DNA from: Phycomyces nitens
Lineage: Eukaryota > Mucoromycota > Mucoromycetes > Mucorales > Phycomycetaceae
Length of the DNA stretch: 64,000 nt
Assembly (NCBI GenBank): GCA_022702545.1
Contig: JAHRBC010000010.1
Location: forward strand, 62,001-126,000
Direction of reading: 5' to 3'
This document shows, one piece after another, positions 30,593-41,539 of this stretch. Both the position numbers and the translations under genes were made by a program. How positions within the stretch are numbered: position 1 is the stretch's first letter; every line of letters starts with the position of its first letter. The notes under the pieces are model-generated. The model was given only the letters and a program-made list of their open reading frames with translations. It was not told the origin of the DNA and ran no database searches.

Positions 30593-33500
30593 ATGAAATT
30601 ACTAAAGAGTCATTCCCTTTTAAGTCTTGCTAATAGTTACGTTATTGATTCACCTCAACCTTCTAATCTTAACTACGCGTGGAATTTCGGATCTTTACTA
30701 GCTTTATGTCTTGGAATCCAAATTGTAACAGGAGTTACTTTAGCTATGCACTATACTCCAAACATTGATCTAGCTTTCATCAGTGTAGAGCATATTATGA
30801 GAGATGTAAACTACGGATGGATGATTAGATATCTTCATGCTAATACAGCATCATTCTTCTTCCTATTTGTATATCTTCATATTGGTAGAGGATTATATTA
30901 TGGATCTTATAAATCTCCTAGAGCATTACCATGGAGTATTGGTGTTATTATCTTAATTTTAATGATGGCTACTGGTTTCCTGGGTATTTTAAATATTTGC
31001 CCAAAATGGTTAGACGACGAAATGGAGGTACTCTTAATGACAAGTAATTTAATGATTTCTCCACAACTTAAATCAGTATTGGATGATCATAAGATCAAAC
31101 CAATTTTAGTTTTCGAAGAACTTAATAAGGAAGAAGTTAAAGAAAATCTTAGAAACGAAACTAGAAAGAAATCTGGTATTTATGGTATTTTTAACTTAAT
31201 TACGGGATATTTCTATATCGGAAGTGCTGTAACTAATAAATTTTACAGTAGATTTTACAAACACCTTATTAGAGGACTTGGTAATAAGAATATTGCCAAT
31301 GATCTTGATAAATATGGAATTGAATCTTTTGCATTTACTATTTTGGAATATTTTCCAGAGGAAGTAACTAAAAAGAATAATCCTAATTTAATAGCTTTAG
31401 AAACTTATTGGATCCAAACTTATTTACCATCATATAATATTTTACTGGAAGCTGGTAACTCTTTAGGGTATGAACATACCGAAGAAGTTAAACAGAAAAT
31501 GAGAGATATTTATTCAGACGAGCGAAGAAAACAAATCGGTCTATTGAATAAAGATAAATCATTACCAGATTCTGTTAAATCCTTAATGAGAGAAGCAGCT
31601 TTAAATAGATCAGATGAAGTTAAACAAAAATATAGATTAGCTTCTTCTAAACCAGTAACATTATATAACGAAGATGGAACAGTTTATATGAAATTTGAAG
31701 GAATTAGAGTTATGGCTAAACACTTTGGGTGCGACCATAAAACAATTAATAAATTCATTAATTCAGAGAAATTATTTAAAAAACAATGGTATGTTAGATT
31801 AGACTAACTACCATATGTCATGAGAGGACTCCGGGCCCCGCGTAGCGGGGCCCGGGGTCTCTCGGGGGGCGGCTTTGCCGCCCCCCTCGGACTCATTTAT
31901 AATTTAATCATAGTCTTACGTCGGAGAATTATGCAATCTATACAGAGAAATAATTCAGTAGCGTAAAATACCCTGACAGGGGTATTGAAGAGCAGAACGA
32001 TCTCTTTGGCTATATCGATGAAAACGGTCAAAGATTAGACATCTTTTCAAGACCGTCGGTGGTGTATACCATCGCTACAGACTGGGTCATCGATAGGTGC
32101 CTGAAATGGTGCTTAATGTACAGTCGGATTTCCGAGAATCTTGTCCCTATTCTCCACAAGGCCTTAGGTGATATTTACTAGAAAGAGAACTAACGAGCTC
32201 AAGGATTAGTAAATTGATAAGGTACATGAAATATAGACCAGATGTCAATAAATGGTGTCTATATTTTGGAAATTGTATGTTTTACCTTGGGGTCAAATGA
32301 GTCTATGGGGAGCAACAGTAATTACTAATTTACTTTCTGCTATCCCTTGGATTGGTAAAGATTTAGTAGAATTCGAGCCTTTAGAAAATGGGTCTATTTA
32401 TTCAAATATCGTAGAATTAAGTATTTTACCTGTTATCGGTACTGTTAATAGTAAAGCCATGAATAAGATTAAACTTCGAACAGAAAAAGAAAAATTAGAG
32501 GCCCGGCCGGGCGACCCATCGCCCGGTTGGGCTCCGGGCCGGCCCGCCCGGCCCGAGGCACTAAAAATTTCTAAGAGTTTTCTAGCTATGCTTGTTGGTT
32601 TAATCGATGGTGACGGATATATCGCCATTACTAAAACACCAAAAGATTATATTAGAATTGATCTTGTTATCTCTTTAGATTTAAGAGATCGTCGGCCGCG
32701 CAGCGGCCGGGGATCGTCGGGGCCGCTGCGCGGCCCCTCGGATCTAGATTTACTTAACTATATTCACTCGGTGCTTAAAGTAGGTCGAATTAATAAATAT
32801 CCTAAATCGAATCTTGTTAAGTTAACTATTCCTAGAACAGATTTACAAACAATTTTATTTCCTCTGTTTATTTATTACAATTTATACTTTTTAACAGAAA
32901 CACGAAGAGCTCAATACGATAAAGTATTGTTTATTCTTCAATCTAATCTTAAAAAGTATTCGGAACTACCTAAAGAATTCCCAGTTTATAATAATTTACC
33001 TGTAACTGCAAGTGGTTATAGTGAATTAGATTTCTTTAAAAACTGGACTGTTGGTTTTACAATGGCTTCAGGATCATTCTTTATGAAAAATAATAAGGAT
33101 ATTTGTTTTTCGTTAAAACAACGAACACATGAATTATTATTCGAAGCATTCAGAATTATTTTTGATACAAAAGTAAAAATCAATAACTTTGATGGCTATT
33201 CTCAATTTATGGTTAGTTCTATTAAAGATCTTCAAACAGTAGTTAATTTCTTTTCTTTCTCAGATTTACATCCTCTTGTTGGTTATAAATTAACACAATA
33301 TGAAGTATGGTTAAATCAGATTCAAGAACATCCGCGATATAAAAATATTAACTTACCTTAACGATAACATTGGGTAAAGACTTACGACTTAATAGATAAA
33401 ATAAAATTAAACATTCATTTTCTAAAACCTGGGATATACATCCTGGGTATTAATCCCCGAAGCTTTTATGGCTTGGGGATTAATAATATTATGAGTTCCA

Positions 33501-36500
33501 TTAAGCTTTAAAAAGCTTAATTGCAAATTGGGTGAATTGCAAGAAACTCTCTATTTATAGAGACAATTTGCAGCGAAGCATACATCAGTGTTTTAATAGA
33601 TGTATGAACGTTCAACGACTAATCAGTGAGCTACACTAGCAATAATCTGGACACGAGTGCCCAACGACATAGCCAACTTATTAATGGACAATACATTTAA
33701 GTTAGGAATGGTCGATGACATAGTCTAAACTTATTAGTGATAATAAGAAGGTACAGTTAAATGCTGTACCGATAATAATATTGTCATCTGGGGTGGTTTT
33801 AGCGTAGATAATGCTACTCTAAACCGATTCTTCAGTCTTCACTACTTATTACCATTCATTCTAGCTGCTCTAGCAGTAATGCATTTAATTACTCTACACG
33901 AACATGGATCAAGTAACCCATTAGGAATTACAGCAAATGCTGATAGACTTTATATGCATCCTTATTATACATTTAAAGATCTAGTAACTATTTTCTTATT
34001 CTTCTTAGTACTAGGATTATTCTTATTCTATGCTCCTAATAAACTAGGTCAAACTTCCGGGATGGCCGTTCAACAGTGTAAATTGTTGAATTATAATATC
34101 GCTGTATGCTGGGACAGTTTAGATATAACTTGTACTCGAAATGTAAGTGCAATCTTAGTGCCCTTTTCAGTAAAAATCAATTATATTGCAGACCAATCAG
34201 CAGGAAACCAACAAAATACTAATCGTATGTTGGGCTCCTCAGAGACTACACGCGATATTTCCGATTTAACTTTATCTAAGTCGGATACAAAAGATATTCA
34301 TGATTTAGATAATAATGAAAATTTTAATTATTGGCTCGCCGGACTAATCGACGGCGATGGAACATTATCTGTCTATAAAAACAACGCCCAAGCCTGTGAA
34401 ATTACTTTAGGCGAAGAAGATGTTAAAACTTTACACAAAATTAAAGAAAGATTCCATGGATCTGTTTTAAAGAGAAGTAAAGTTAAAGCTTATAGATGAA
34501 GAGTTTATAAAAAACTGTATGTAACAAATGTTGTTAATTCAATTAATGGTAAATTATTAACCGATTCAAAACACGTACAATTAGTTAAAATCTGTAATAA
34601 ATTAAACATTGAACCAATTACTAATAATAAAATTAGTAAAGACAATAGTTGGTTCACTGGATTTTTTGACGCAGAAGGTTATTTTAGTATTAGAAATAAC
34701 TATACTTTAACAATTAGCGTAAGCCAAAAAAATAAAGAAATTTTAGAAGAAATTCAAAAAGTTTTTGGAATTGGTAATATTTATTATGATAAAAGCTGGA
34801 ATGGCTATAATTATGTCATTACAGATTTACAAGGAATTAAAACAATGCTTGCATATTTTGAACAATATGGATTAAAAACAATAAAACATACAGATTTCAT
34901 TACAATAAGAAGATTGGTATTGTTTATTGAAAGAGGTTATCATTTAAAAAATCATCCTCTCAAATATAGAATTGATAACTTAATTAAAATTTTCAAAAAT
35001 CGGAAAAAGATATAGTCCACTAACGCATCCCGATAATTATATTCCAGCTAATCCAATGCAAACTCCTGCGTCAATTGTACCAGAGTGGTTAAAAGATGCC
35101 TCTCTTTAAAAATCTCGCTATATGCTTGGAAATCCTTCCCATTATCGCATCGATACTTTAAAGTAACAACTCGATCGAGAAAGGCTACAAGCAAGTAAAA
35201 ATTATAAATTTGACTTCAGAGATTGCACGCGAGATGTAGATATAAATCTACAAAGATACAATCCAAACTTAATTGGATCCCCAATGGGATCTTCTTTGTA
35301 CAATTTGTTTTTATAGTACTTCAACAAAAGGAAAAAAAAGATTGTCAAGAGAAGAAAGACAACTTATCAAGTTGTCTTCCAATAGTTCTCAAGCACTTAT
35401 TGGTATTTTACTTGGAGATGGTCATCTTCAAAAAAGATCTTCAACAGCTAATAGCAGATTTATGTTTGCTCAAACATCTGTAGATCACAAAGCTTATTAT
35501 GAATTTGTGTTTAAATTATTTGAGCCATACTGTACAGCTGATATGAAATCATATTTAAAAACTTGGACAGACAAAAGATATGGAAAGGTTTATCAATCAT
35601 TATCTTTTGCTACGATGGCTTTACCTTGTTTTAATGTTTTTAGAGAATCTTTTTATCCAAATGGGAAAAAAATTGTACCCGTCAACATCGGTGAGTTGTT
35701 GACGGATATTAGTTTAGCTCATTGGATTATGGATGATGGATCTAAACAAGGAAAAGGTATTCACCTAAATGTATATGCTTTTTCTGAAGAAGACATTAAA
35801 AGACTTACTGATACATTATCCAATAAATTTGGATTAAAGTGTTCTGTTCATACACCTAAAAATAAACCAAGAATTTATTTAAAAGCTGAATCAATGATTC
35901 AGTTGAGAACTATTGTGAAACATCATATGCATCCTTCGATGTATTACAAAATTGATTTAATCAATTAAGTGAAGATCTTCTACCTTTCTATGCAATTTTA
36001 CGATCTATTCCTGATAAATTAGGAGGAGTAATTGCTATGTTTGGTTCTCTATTAATTCTTCTAGCTATGCCAGTATTAGATACTTCAAGAGTTAGAGGTT
36101 CAGCTTTCCGACCATTAATGAAATTAGCTTTCTGGCTATTAGTAGTAGATTTCTTAATCTTACTATGGTGTGGTGGATTTTAATTGACTGCCGTTCCTGT
36201 GGATTCTATGAACCACGGAATTATTACATTACTAAATGCTAAAACATCCTTAGATATTAAGTACTTTTAAGCTTGAAAGAAGTATGTTAAATTGTATACT
36301 TGTTTGTCAAGCATAAGTAACAATCTTAATAATTGGATTATTAGCAAGAAACCTGTATTAATCAGGGATCTTCAGAGACTATACGTAATGCCCATCGACA
36401 AAGTAGATGGTGAAGAGATAGTCCAAATCTTATTATTTAAGTATTTGTAAAGTTTAAACTTTACAAAATTATCATAAAATAAACTTAGGGTCAGCACGTA

Positions 36501-37594
36501 GAAGAGCCCTTTATTACTTTAGGTCAACTAGCTACTGGATTTTATTTCTCTTGGTTCTTAATTCTAGTTCCTATGATCGGAATCATTGAGAATACTCTTA
36601 TTGATTTAGCTGGTGAACATCCAAATACTGTAATTCCAAACAGTAAATTTTCGAATAAACCTTATTTAGGTAAATCTTATTTTCATACAAGTTGTATCCC
36701 GTCTTCAAAAAAAGTAGGTATTAAATTAACTAATGCTCAAAAAGCTTCCTATCAATTAACTCCTTATTTAGAAGAAGTTATTTTTTAGGTTGTACATTAG
36801 GAGATGGTCCTATTGAAAGACGAAGAAAATCTCTTACAGCTAATAGTAGATTAAGATTTGAACAATCTACTATTAATAAAGATTACCTATTTCATCTTTA
36901 TGAATTATTTAAACCTTATTGCGTATCCGCTCCTGCTGAACGAGTAAGAACAAGAAAAGATGGTTCGAAATTTGAAGGAATTCATACTGCTTGGTATTTT
37001 GGTACTTTGACTTTACCCGGGTTTAATCTTTTTCGAGAACTTTTTTATACCGCTGAGGGTAAAAAAGTAATTCCAACAAATATTAAACAATTATTAACAC
37101 CAGTAAGTTTAGCTTATTGGGCTATGGACGATGGAACAAAACATTCTTCTGGATTCAGATTACAGACTGATTCTTATTCAGAAAATGAAGTCAAATTGCT
37201 TGTAAAAACATTGCAAGACAAATTTGAACCCTAATGTTCTTACAGTCTAATAAAAGGGAAACCTGTGATTTATATTTTTGCAAAATCATTACCAAAATTT
37301 AAATCTATTGTAAAACCTTATTTTCATAATAGTATGCTATATAAATTAAATAGTTAATATTAACTATTTAATACACTTTTCGTTGCTAAAATCTAAGATT
37401 TATTTTATTTATTCAAAATAATAAGATTGGGTCAACATGTTGAAGAGCCATTCATTACTTTAGGACAATTTGCAACAGGATTCTACTTTGCTTGGTTCTT
37501 AATTTTATTACCAGCAATTGGAATTATTGAAAATACTCTAATGGACTTAGCTCCTGAGAATAATGATAAATACCCGTCGACACTCCAAGATTAA
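30593..37594 (+). CDS. cob: Cytochrome b (five introns; last exon duplicated)
   Basis: Haem-b protein of complex III, with the quinone sites in the inner membrane. Exons 30593-30985, 32276-32372, 33784-34049, 35026-35089, 35975-36174 and final exon 37430-37594 join to 394 aa. Haem-ligand His are in [20 protein letters not shown] (exon 1) and in exon 3 ([24 protein letters not shown]). Joins include [75 protein letters not shown] and [18 protein letters not shown]. Each exon ends in T and each intron in G. A second, diverged copy of the last exon begins at 36489, so the true 3' exon is ambiguous. The downstream copy ends in a plausible C-terminus (..YPSTLQD, TAA). Confidence 0.93.
30986..31807 (+). 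CDS. GIY-YIG homing endonuclease fused to cob exon 1
   Basis: Continues the cob exon 1 frame to TAA at 31805-31807. GIY-YIG motif: [20 protein letters not shown], then a conserved [20 protein letters not shown] block. A C-terminal tail with DNA-binding-like helices ([20 protein letters not shown]) follows. Intact, 274 codons of intron sequence. Such fused proteins are normally cut to release the endonuclease. Confidence 0.85.
   Translation: MLNICPKWLDDEMEVLLMTSNLMISPQLKSVLDDHKIKPILVFEELNKEEVKENLRNETRKKSGIYGIFNLITGYFYIGSAVTNKFYSRFYKHLIRGLGNKNIANDLDKYGIESFAFTILEYFPEEVTKKNNPNLIALETYWIQTYLPSYNILLEAGNSLGYEHTEEVKQKMRDIYSDERRKQIGLLNKDKSLPDSVKSLMREAALNRSDEVKQKYRLASSKPVTLYNEDGTVYMKFEGIRVMAKHFGCDHKTINKFINSEKLFKKQWYVRLD
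30986..32275 (+). mobile_element. cob intron 1 (group I, GIY-YIG)
   Basis: 1290 nt. The ORF is fused in frame to exon 1. The 3' core contains GAAAACGGTCAAAG, AAGACCGTCGG and CTACAGACTGGGTCAT, closely matching the core of cox1 intron 4. GC double hairpins lie at about 31832-31888. Confidence 0.88.
32373..33361 (+). CDS. LAGLIDADG endonuclease/maturase with two in-frame GC-encoded inserts
   Basis: Fused to cob exon 2. Motif 1 is [16 protein letters not shown]; the second half has [18 protein letters not shown] at the motif 2 position, where the usual acidic residue is missing, a hint of maturase-like or weakened activity. Inserts [20 protein letters not shown] (direct repeat GAGGC at 32498 and 32555, 57 nt) and [20 protein letters not shown] (GATC at 32687 and 32741, 54 nt) are GC palindromes. 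Both keep the frame. Ends at TAA 33359-33361. Confidence 0.85.
32498..32559 (+). repeat. GC palindromic insert in the cob intron 2 ORF (57 nt)
   Basis: Bounded by GAGGC direct repeats 57 nt apart; GGCCGGGC-type palindromes between them. Confidence 0.8.
32687..32744 (+). repeat. GC double hairpin insert in the cob intron 2 ORF (54 nt)
   Basis: GATC repeats 54 nt apart; arms CGGCCGCGCAGCGGCCG and GGGGCCGCTGCGCGGCCCC. Practically the same element as 57332-57389. Confidence 0.85.
34050..35015 (+). CDS. LAGLIDADG endonuclease in cob intron 3, one in-frame TGA at a Trp position
   Basis: Fused to cob exon 3. Motif 1 [19 protein letters not shown], motif 2 [18 protein letters not shown]. The frame is broken only by TGA at 34497-34499, where the family has Trp ([18 protein letters not shown]), and then runs to TAG 35013. 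With tRNA-Trp(CCA) the TGA should stop translation, so the protein is probably truncated or relies on readthrough. Confidence 0.82.
34050..35025 (+). mobile_element. cob intron 3 (group I, LAGLIDADG with TGA)
   Basis: 976 nt. Core pieces GACCAATCAGCAGGAAAC, CAGAGACTACACGCGA and GAAAAAGATATAGTCC flank the ORF. Confidence 0.87.
35090..35974 (+). mobile_element. cob intron 4 (group I, LAGLIDADG_2)
   Basis: 885 nt; the ORF nearly reaches the 3' splice site. The core near the 5' end has GACTTCAGAGATTGCACGCG and AAGATACAATCC. Confidence 0.85.
35273..35968 (+). CDS. LAGLIDADG_2 homing endonuclease in cob intron 4
   Basis: Free-standing frame. Motif 1 [20 protein letters not shown], motif 2 [19 protein letters not shown]-terminal block [31 protein letters not shown]. 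No ATG before the first motif; the frame opens at 35273 with TTG, so the start is unclear (non-AUG start or processing). Otherwise intact. Confidence 0.82.
   Translation: MDPQWDLLCTICFYSTSTKGKKRLSREERQLIKLSSNSSQALIGILLGDGHLQKRSSTANSRFMFAQTSVDHKAYYEFVFKLFEPYCTADMKSYLKTWTDKRYGKVYQSLSFATMALPCFNVFRESFYPNGKKIVPVNIGELLTDISLAHWIMDDGSKQGKGIHLNVYAFSEEDIKRLTDTLSNKFGLKCSVHTPKNKPRIYLKAESMIQLRTIVKHHMHPSMYYKIDLIN
36175..36488 (+). mobile_element. cob intron 5 (group I, no ORF)
   Basis: 314 nt to the first copy of the last exon; core CAGAGACTATACG..GAAGAGATAGTCC. Splicing to the second copy would instead need a 3' site at 37429. Confidence 0.8.
36489..36788 (+). pseudogene. First copy of the last cob exon, fused to endonuclease N-terminus
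   Basis: Reads [41 protein letters not shown], then [13 protein letters not shown].. and the N-terminal region of a LAGLIDADG_2 protein, ending at TAG 36786-36788. The first 41 residues differ from the downstream copy (37430) at about six places. It is preceded by a valid intron end (G at 36488), so it could be spliced in place of the downstream exon and give a longer cob. Confidence 0.75.
36789..37359 (+). pseudogene. Decayed LAGLIDADG_2 endonuclease between the two cob last exons
   Basis: Continues the 36489 frame after a 1-nt frameshift in a T run (about 36783): [20 protein letters not shown].., motif 2 [18 protein letters not shown], in-frame TAA at 37232-37234, then [30 protein letters not shown]. 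One frameshift and one stop make it inactive unless the T-run shift is a sequencing error. Confidence 0.8.
37430..37594 (+). CDS. cob: cob last exon, downstream copy
   Basis: [41 protein letters not shown] followed by [13 protein letters not shown] and TAA. The compact, ordinary C-terminus suggests this is the native exon; the preceding base (37429) is G as required. Confidence 0.8.
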   Translation, partial: GQHVEEPFITLGQFATGFYFAWFLILLPAIGIIENTLMDLAPENNDKYPSTLQD

Positions 37595-37780
37595 AGGATG
37601 GACGGAAACAAAATAGTTTCGTTATTAATCCGAATTCGGATTAATTAATCATCTTTATTGAGAAAACATCAAAATACATCTTGATTCTTCTCACTAAGTC
37701 GTCTAATTGAGAATATTGAAGTATTTGATAATTCTTTATCTTGGGGGCGGACTTTGTCCGCCCCTCGTTCCCCAATTGGG

Positions 37781-37850
37781 AGCGAGGAAAGCGCGAAGCG
37801 CTTTCCGGGGCCGCGTGGGGGGCCCCACGGCAACGTGGGGCCCCCAGCTT
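37781..37850 (+). repeat. GC-rich double-hairpin element, family B
   Basis: Same orientation as the 711-776 copy. Confidence 0.75.
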
Positions 37851-38356
37851 CGCTCGCGGGGTCCGGGTCCCCCCGATTTTCTCGGGGGGAATCGAGAAAG
37901 ACTGGGTTAAATCTACTTAGATCGAAATTTTTCTTTGTAGGTTAAATTTATTATTTACCCGAGGGGGCCTTCGGCCCCCGAGAGGTCCACGGAGAATTGG
38001 GTTTATCCCAATTCTAAGTGGACCCTTAAAATTAATCACCACCCCCTCGATACCTGATTTATGCCTTCTCGTGGCGGTATTGTAAGTAAAGATCATCTTG
38101 AAACTAAATAAATCATTGAACAAACCCCGAGGGGGCCGCGTAGCGGCCCCCGGGGGCCCGAACATTATCACCCCTCCCTTTTTTATTGATTTAAACCTTT
38201 ACTAAGATTAATTTGGCCCCCTTACTAATCCCCTTAATTAAATAACTGGATACACTTAGTTACGAGAAAGAGATTGATTTAAACCCTTTATCATAAAGGC
38301 TATTGGAATTTCTTCACTGACCCCTTTGACTTCTTCCTCTTTCGAGGTTGAACTCT

Positions 38357-38398
38357 CCACGATTCCATAAGTACCCGTCCAAATGGGAAACCAAAAGA
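38357..38398 (+). repeat. Dispersed repeat (GATTCCATAAGTACC type), copy 1
   Basis: Shares GATTCCATAAGTACC and ATGGGAAACCAAA with longer copies at 58524-58586 and 59901-59959. Confidence 0.7.
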
Positions 38399-38773
38399 TA
38401 TTTCAAATTTTTCATCTTATATTTTCCTAGATTTACTAATGTTGTATGCATGATGTTAGGACCTAGAAAGTAGGCTTTGACCCAAAGCTAGAAGACGGAC
38501 TAGAGAAGGTAGTCTGCTTATTATTTAATAAACTAAATAATTAATTATTCTAAATCCCCTTATAATACTATAGATCCGAGGGGGCGCTAAAGAAAACCTT
38601 TATGGATTGGAGAGGTTTTAAGCCAGAGGAACCCCCCGCCGTTTCGCTATTAAAATAAACCTTCCCCCAATTGGGCACCGCCCCAATTGGGTCTTATTAA
38701 AGAATATAATTCCGCAAGGGGCCCCCTCGATTCTTCGAATCTTTGGATATTAGAGTTTATCAATAAAAAAAAT

Positions 38774-38844
38774 TACTCACCCCAGGTTTCGATCCTGGAT
38801 TTGGGTATTAGAAGTACCCTGTTCTTCCTTTGAACTAGGTAAGC
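38774..38844 (-). tRNA. trnR: tRNA-Arg (UCU)
   Basis: Minus strand: acceptor GCTTACC/GGTGAGT, anticodon stem GGGTA/TACCC with loop CTTCTAA giving TCT, T arm CCAGG-ATCGAAA-CCTGG. Confidence 0.92.
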
Positions 38845-38860
38845 TATTAATTAATACTTT

Positions 38861-38869
38861 TACTTATAT
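38861..38869 (-). promoter_or_regulatory. Nonanucleotide promoter-like site before trnR(UCU)
   Basis: Minus strand exact ATATAAGTA followed by AAA, 17 bp from trnR. Confidence 0.5.
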
Positions 38870-38918
38870 AAGAATAAGTAATAGCGGCCCCCCGGGGCGC
38901 CGGGAATTCTAATCAATA

Positions 38919-38927
38919 ATATAAGTA
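38919..38927 (+). promoter_or_regulatory. Nonanucleotide promoter-like site before trnL(UAG)
   Basis: Exact ATATAAGTA followed by ACACC, 13 bp from trnL. Confidence 0.5.
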
Positions 38928-38939
38928 ACACCTCTTTAA

Positions 38940-39023
38940 ACGATTGTGATGAAATTGGCAAACATGGTTGATTTAGGTTCAGCTGGTAGTAATACCTTGC
39001 AGGTTCAAGTCCTGCCAATCGTA
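38940..39023 (+). tRNA. trnL: tRNA-Leu (UAG)
   Basis: Acceptor ACGATTG/CAATCGT, anticodon stem GTTGA/TCAGC with loop TTTAGGT giving TAG, long variable arm, T arm GCAGG-TTCAAGT-CCTGC. Confidence 0.93.
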
Positions 39024-39405
39024 TAACACATTTATATAACTTATTAAAGGGCCACCCTAGGTCGGTAGGGCACCGTCTGGGTTAAAGTTAGTACCCGGAC
39101 CCCTTTTAAAGTCCCCGCCGCCCTCGAGGTCGGCTTTATTAAACCCGAGGGGGGCCGCTACGCTTAGGATTCCTATTTGCCAAAATTTGGAGTGATGATC
39201 GGTCCTCACGTTATAAATTGGAGATGCATCCGGGAGAGAAACCGAAACCAGATTCTTTCTGGGGATGGTTAATCAAACACAAGAAGACACTCTGGTGCAG
39301 TAGCAAGACTAATGAATCCTCCCAAGCTTACGCATGGTTGTCGAAATGGATGAAACTACATCCGGAAACTAGCGAAAGACCGCGGGCCGCGCGAAGTAAA
39401 AATCA
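39024..39405. other. Spacer, possible remnant coding sequence
   Basis: An open frame at 39218-39415 (MEMHPGEKPKPDSFWGWLIK..) has no recognised motif. It ends in a partial AT-core element at 39390-39411. Confidence 0.4.
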
Positions 39406-39650
39406 ATTAATTTAGAAGTACCCGGATTAGAAATTTTATTCTTGAAACCTTTCTTTTCAACTAGAGTCATATATGTAGTTTGTTTAATAATTTGAATATT
39501 TGTTTTCTCCCAAATATTCTTATTAAATTTATACCACTCTAAGGATTCATTATCAAATACATAATTAGAAAGCTCATTAGTAGCTAATTCTCTAGCTACC
39601 TTTGAAGTAGGAGGTAATTTATTTAAAGATTCTCCAGAAACCAGATTCAT
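39406..39650 (-). pseudogene. ORF fragment, possibly from a plasmid primase/helicase
   Basis: Minus-strand frame from ATG 39650: MNLVSGESLNKLPPTSKVAR.., NYVFDNESLEWYKFNKNIWE.. and KQTTYMTLVEKKGFKNK. The 'WYKFNKNIWE' pattern recalls N-terminal regions of D5-type primase-helicases, but this is weak. The frame is cut at its 3' end by a GC-rich element. Confidence 0.3.
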
Positions 39651-40085
39651 CTGGAAAGATTGTATTAAATGAAATTAAACTTAATAAAGAGATTTATAGT
39701 AATGAAGAAAAGAAAGTAAACCTTTTTAAAAATATCTTCGGGAAGGGTCCCCACCCATATCACCACTCTCACCACCTTTTTCACTTGTACAATTGTAATA
39801 AGACTGGCCCGCGCGTAGCGCGGGACTGTCAGCGGGGGCCCTGCGGGCCCCCGCGGACTTAAAAGATGTGTCTAAACACATCAATTACTCAACCTATGGC
39901 TATAGAAGAACCCAAAGAGTGAATTTCAAAATAACACCTAAAAGGTTAAATGTAAAAGATTAGTAGTTCTAAATCAAGTAGTTCTAGAAATTGGGGACGA
40001 GACCTCCTAGAATCCCCATATTGAGAAGGAGAGGGGTGGTAATTAATTTTTATTTAATAGTAATTATATGGGTTAATAGTCCGGA
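39651..40085. other. Spacer downstream of cox3
   Basis: GC palindrome (39808-39858) and the C-rich 3' motif for cox3 (40028-40043). No gene. Confidence 0.5.
40028..40043 (-). promoter_or_regulatory. C-rich 3' motif after cox3
   Basis: Minus strand ATTACCACCCCTCTCC, identical to 9219-9234 and 58920-58935, 43 nt after the cox3 stop. Confidence 0.4.
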
Positions 40086-40898
40086 TTATCCTCCCCACCA
40101 GTAAACACTGATGAATAGGAATAACCATACTACATCTACAAAATGCCAATAAAGAATTGCTTGCTCAAATCCTAAATGATGATGATCAGTTAGATGGTAA
40201 GACAATACTCTAAATAATCCTACAGTTAAGAAGATTGTACCGATCACAACGTGAATTCCGTGAAATCCAGTAGCCATATAGAATGTAGAACCATAAACAC
40301 CATCACTAAATGTGAATGGAGCATTGTAATACTCAAATCCTTGGAAACCTGTGAAGATAGTAGCTAAAACTACAGTAGCAATTAATCCATAAATAACTCC
40401 TGCTCTGTTACCTTGGATTAGGCTATGATGAGCATAAGTTACAGTAGCACCTGAAGAAAGTAGAATTACTGTATTTAATAGTGGTACCTCCCAAGGATTT
40501 AGTGTCTCAATACCAGCTGGTGGCCAGTGAGCTCCTAATTCAACTGTTGGAGCTAGAGATGAATGGAAGAATGCCCAGAAAATACTAATGAAGAAGAATA
40601 CTTCTGAAATTACAAATAGAACAAAACCTAAGCTTAATCCTTTTTGTACTGCAAAAGTATGATGTCCTTGGAAAGTACCTTCTCGAGTAATATCTTTAAA
40701 CCATAATGTCATAGTAGCAATTGTCGAGATTAATCCAAGAGTTAATAAGAATAAACCATTAGAGTATCCATGGAATGTCATTACCCCTGATAGAGTTGTA
40801 ACTAATAAAGAAAATGATACTGCAATTGGCCAAGGCGAAGCTTCAACTAAATGGAATGGATGCGCCTGAACTGATCTGTTAATTAATTTTGTTGTCAT
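40086..40898 (-). CDS. cox3: Cytochrome c oxidase subunit 3
   Basis: Membrane subunit of complex IV with seven helices. The start was set at MTTKLINRSVQAHPFHLVEA (ATG 40898), giving 270 aa; an in-frame ATG eight codons upstream (40922) is possible. Conserved features include SPWPIAVSFSLL, FVISEVFFFISIFWAFFHSS with the conserved Glu, GFHGIHVVIGTIFL, and the C-terminal FVDVVWLFLFISVYWWGG. Uninterrupted, TAA stop. A promoter-like site lies at 41257 and the C-rich motif follows at 40028. Confidence 0.96.
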   Translation of the reverse strand: MTTKLINRSVQAHPFHLVEASPWPIAVSFSLLVTTLSGVMTFHGYSNGLFLLTLGLISTIATMTLWFKDITREGTFQGHHTFAVQKGLSLGFVLFVISEVFFFISIFWAFFHSSLAPTVELGAHWPPAGIETLNPWEVPLLNTVILLSSGATVTYAHHSLIQGNRAGVIYGLIATVVLATIFTGFQGFEYYNAPFTFSDGVYGSTFYMATGFHGIHVVIGTIFLTVGLFRVLSYHLTDHHHLGFEQAILYWHFVDVVWLFLFISVYWWGG

Positions 40899-41256
40899 AT
40901 TGTATATGTAAATACCTATCATACATTTCCCCCCTTCGACTCGATGCCCCCCGAATCAAAGATTCGGGGGCATCGATAAGTGAAATTTATCACTGGGGGC
41001 CCGCGCAGCGGCCCCCGGAGATCGGGAGCGGCGGCCGCTCCCGTTCTCAAGACTAGAAGGGGGAAACGTCAATAATAAATTATTGAAATAGTAGTTTATC
41101 TCTTTTTAACACCCTACCCAAGGTTTAGACCCCAATTGCGCCCAACTCTGCGAGAGCTGAGAGGGCCCAATTGGGGTCAGGGGCTCTGCCCCCTGGATTA
41201 AACCCCGGGTGGGAAATAAGTTAAATTTTTGTGCTTATGAGTCAGCATTCAACCTT

Positions 41257-41265
41257 TACTTATAT
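41257..41265 (-). promoter_or_regulatory. Nonanucleotide promoter-like site before cox3
   Basis: Minus strand exact ATATAAGTA followed by AAGG, 360 bp upstream of cox3 with no gene between. Confidence 0.45.
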
Positions 41266-41350
41266 TAATGGAATCGGAATAACATTGGAATTGGGAACAA
41301 AGAATCGGAGGTATTTCCAATGGTGGCCCCTAATCGAATTATAAAGCTCG

Positions 41351-41411
41351 GCGCGGGGCGAAGTAAAAATCAATTTCTTTATTTTTATAAAATTTAAATT
41401 TAGCCCCGCGA
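41351..41411 (+). repeat. AT-core hairpin element, copy 4
   Basis: Arms GCGGGGC/GCCCCGC around the shared AT core. Confidence 0.8.
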
Positions 41412-41468
41412 CGAACAACGGGGGTGGCTCTTTAATGTATTCTTAAGCCCTTTATAGACATAAAAGAG

Positions 41469-41539
41469 AGCTGAGGGGGCCCCACGCTGCCGTGGGGCCC
41501 CCTCAATTGCCCCGGAAAGCGCGTAGCGCTTTCCTCGCC
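41469..41539 (-). repeat. GC-rich double-hairpin element, family B
   Basis: Orientation as in 3258-3325; AATTG is inserted between the two hairpins. Confidence 0.8.

Larger units (their letters stand above)
32373..33783 (+). mobile_element. cob intron 2 (group I, LAGLIDADG)
   Basis: 1411 nt. The 3' core has GTTCAACGACTAATCAGTGA and GATGACATAGTCTAAAC, typical of group IA. It holds an ORF fused in frame to exon 2, with two GC insertions. Confidence 0.87.
37595..38773. other. Long spacer after cob
   Basis: Family B double hairpin (37781-37850), relatives of the 69-bp element (37850-37900), GC palindromes (37960-38010, 38125-38160), a C-rich motif near 38167, and one copy of a dispersed repeat (38357-38398). 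No gene. Confidence 0.5.

Noticed and set aside
40899..40922. Upstream ATG of cox3 (40922)
   Set aside because: MTTKLINRSVQAHPFHLVE at 40898 matches the usual COX3 start; the extra eight residues are not typical.
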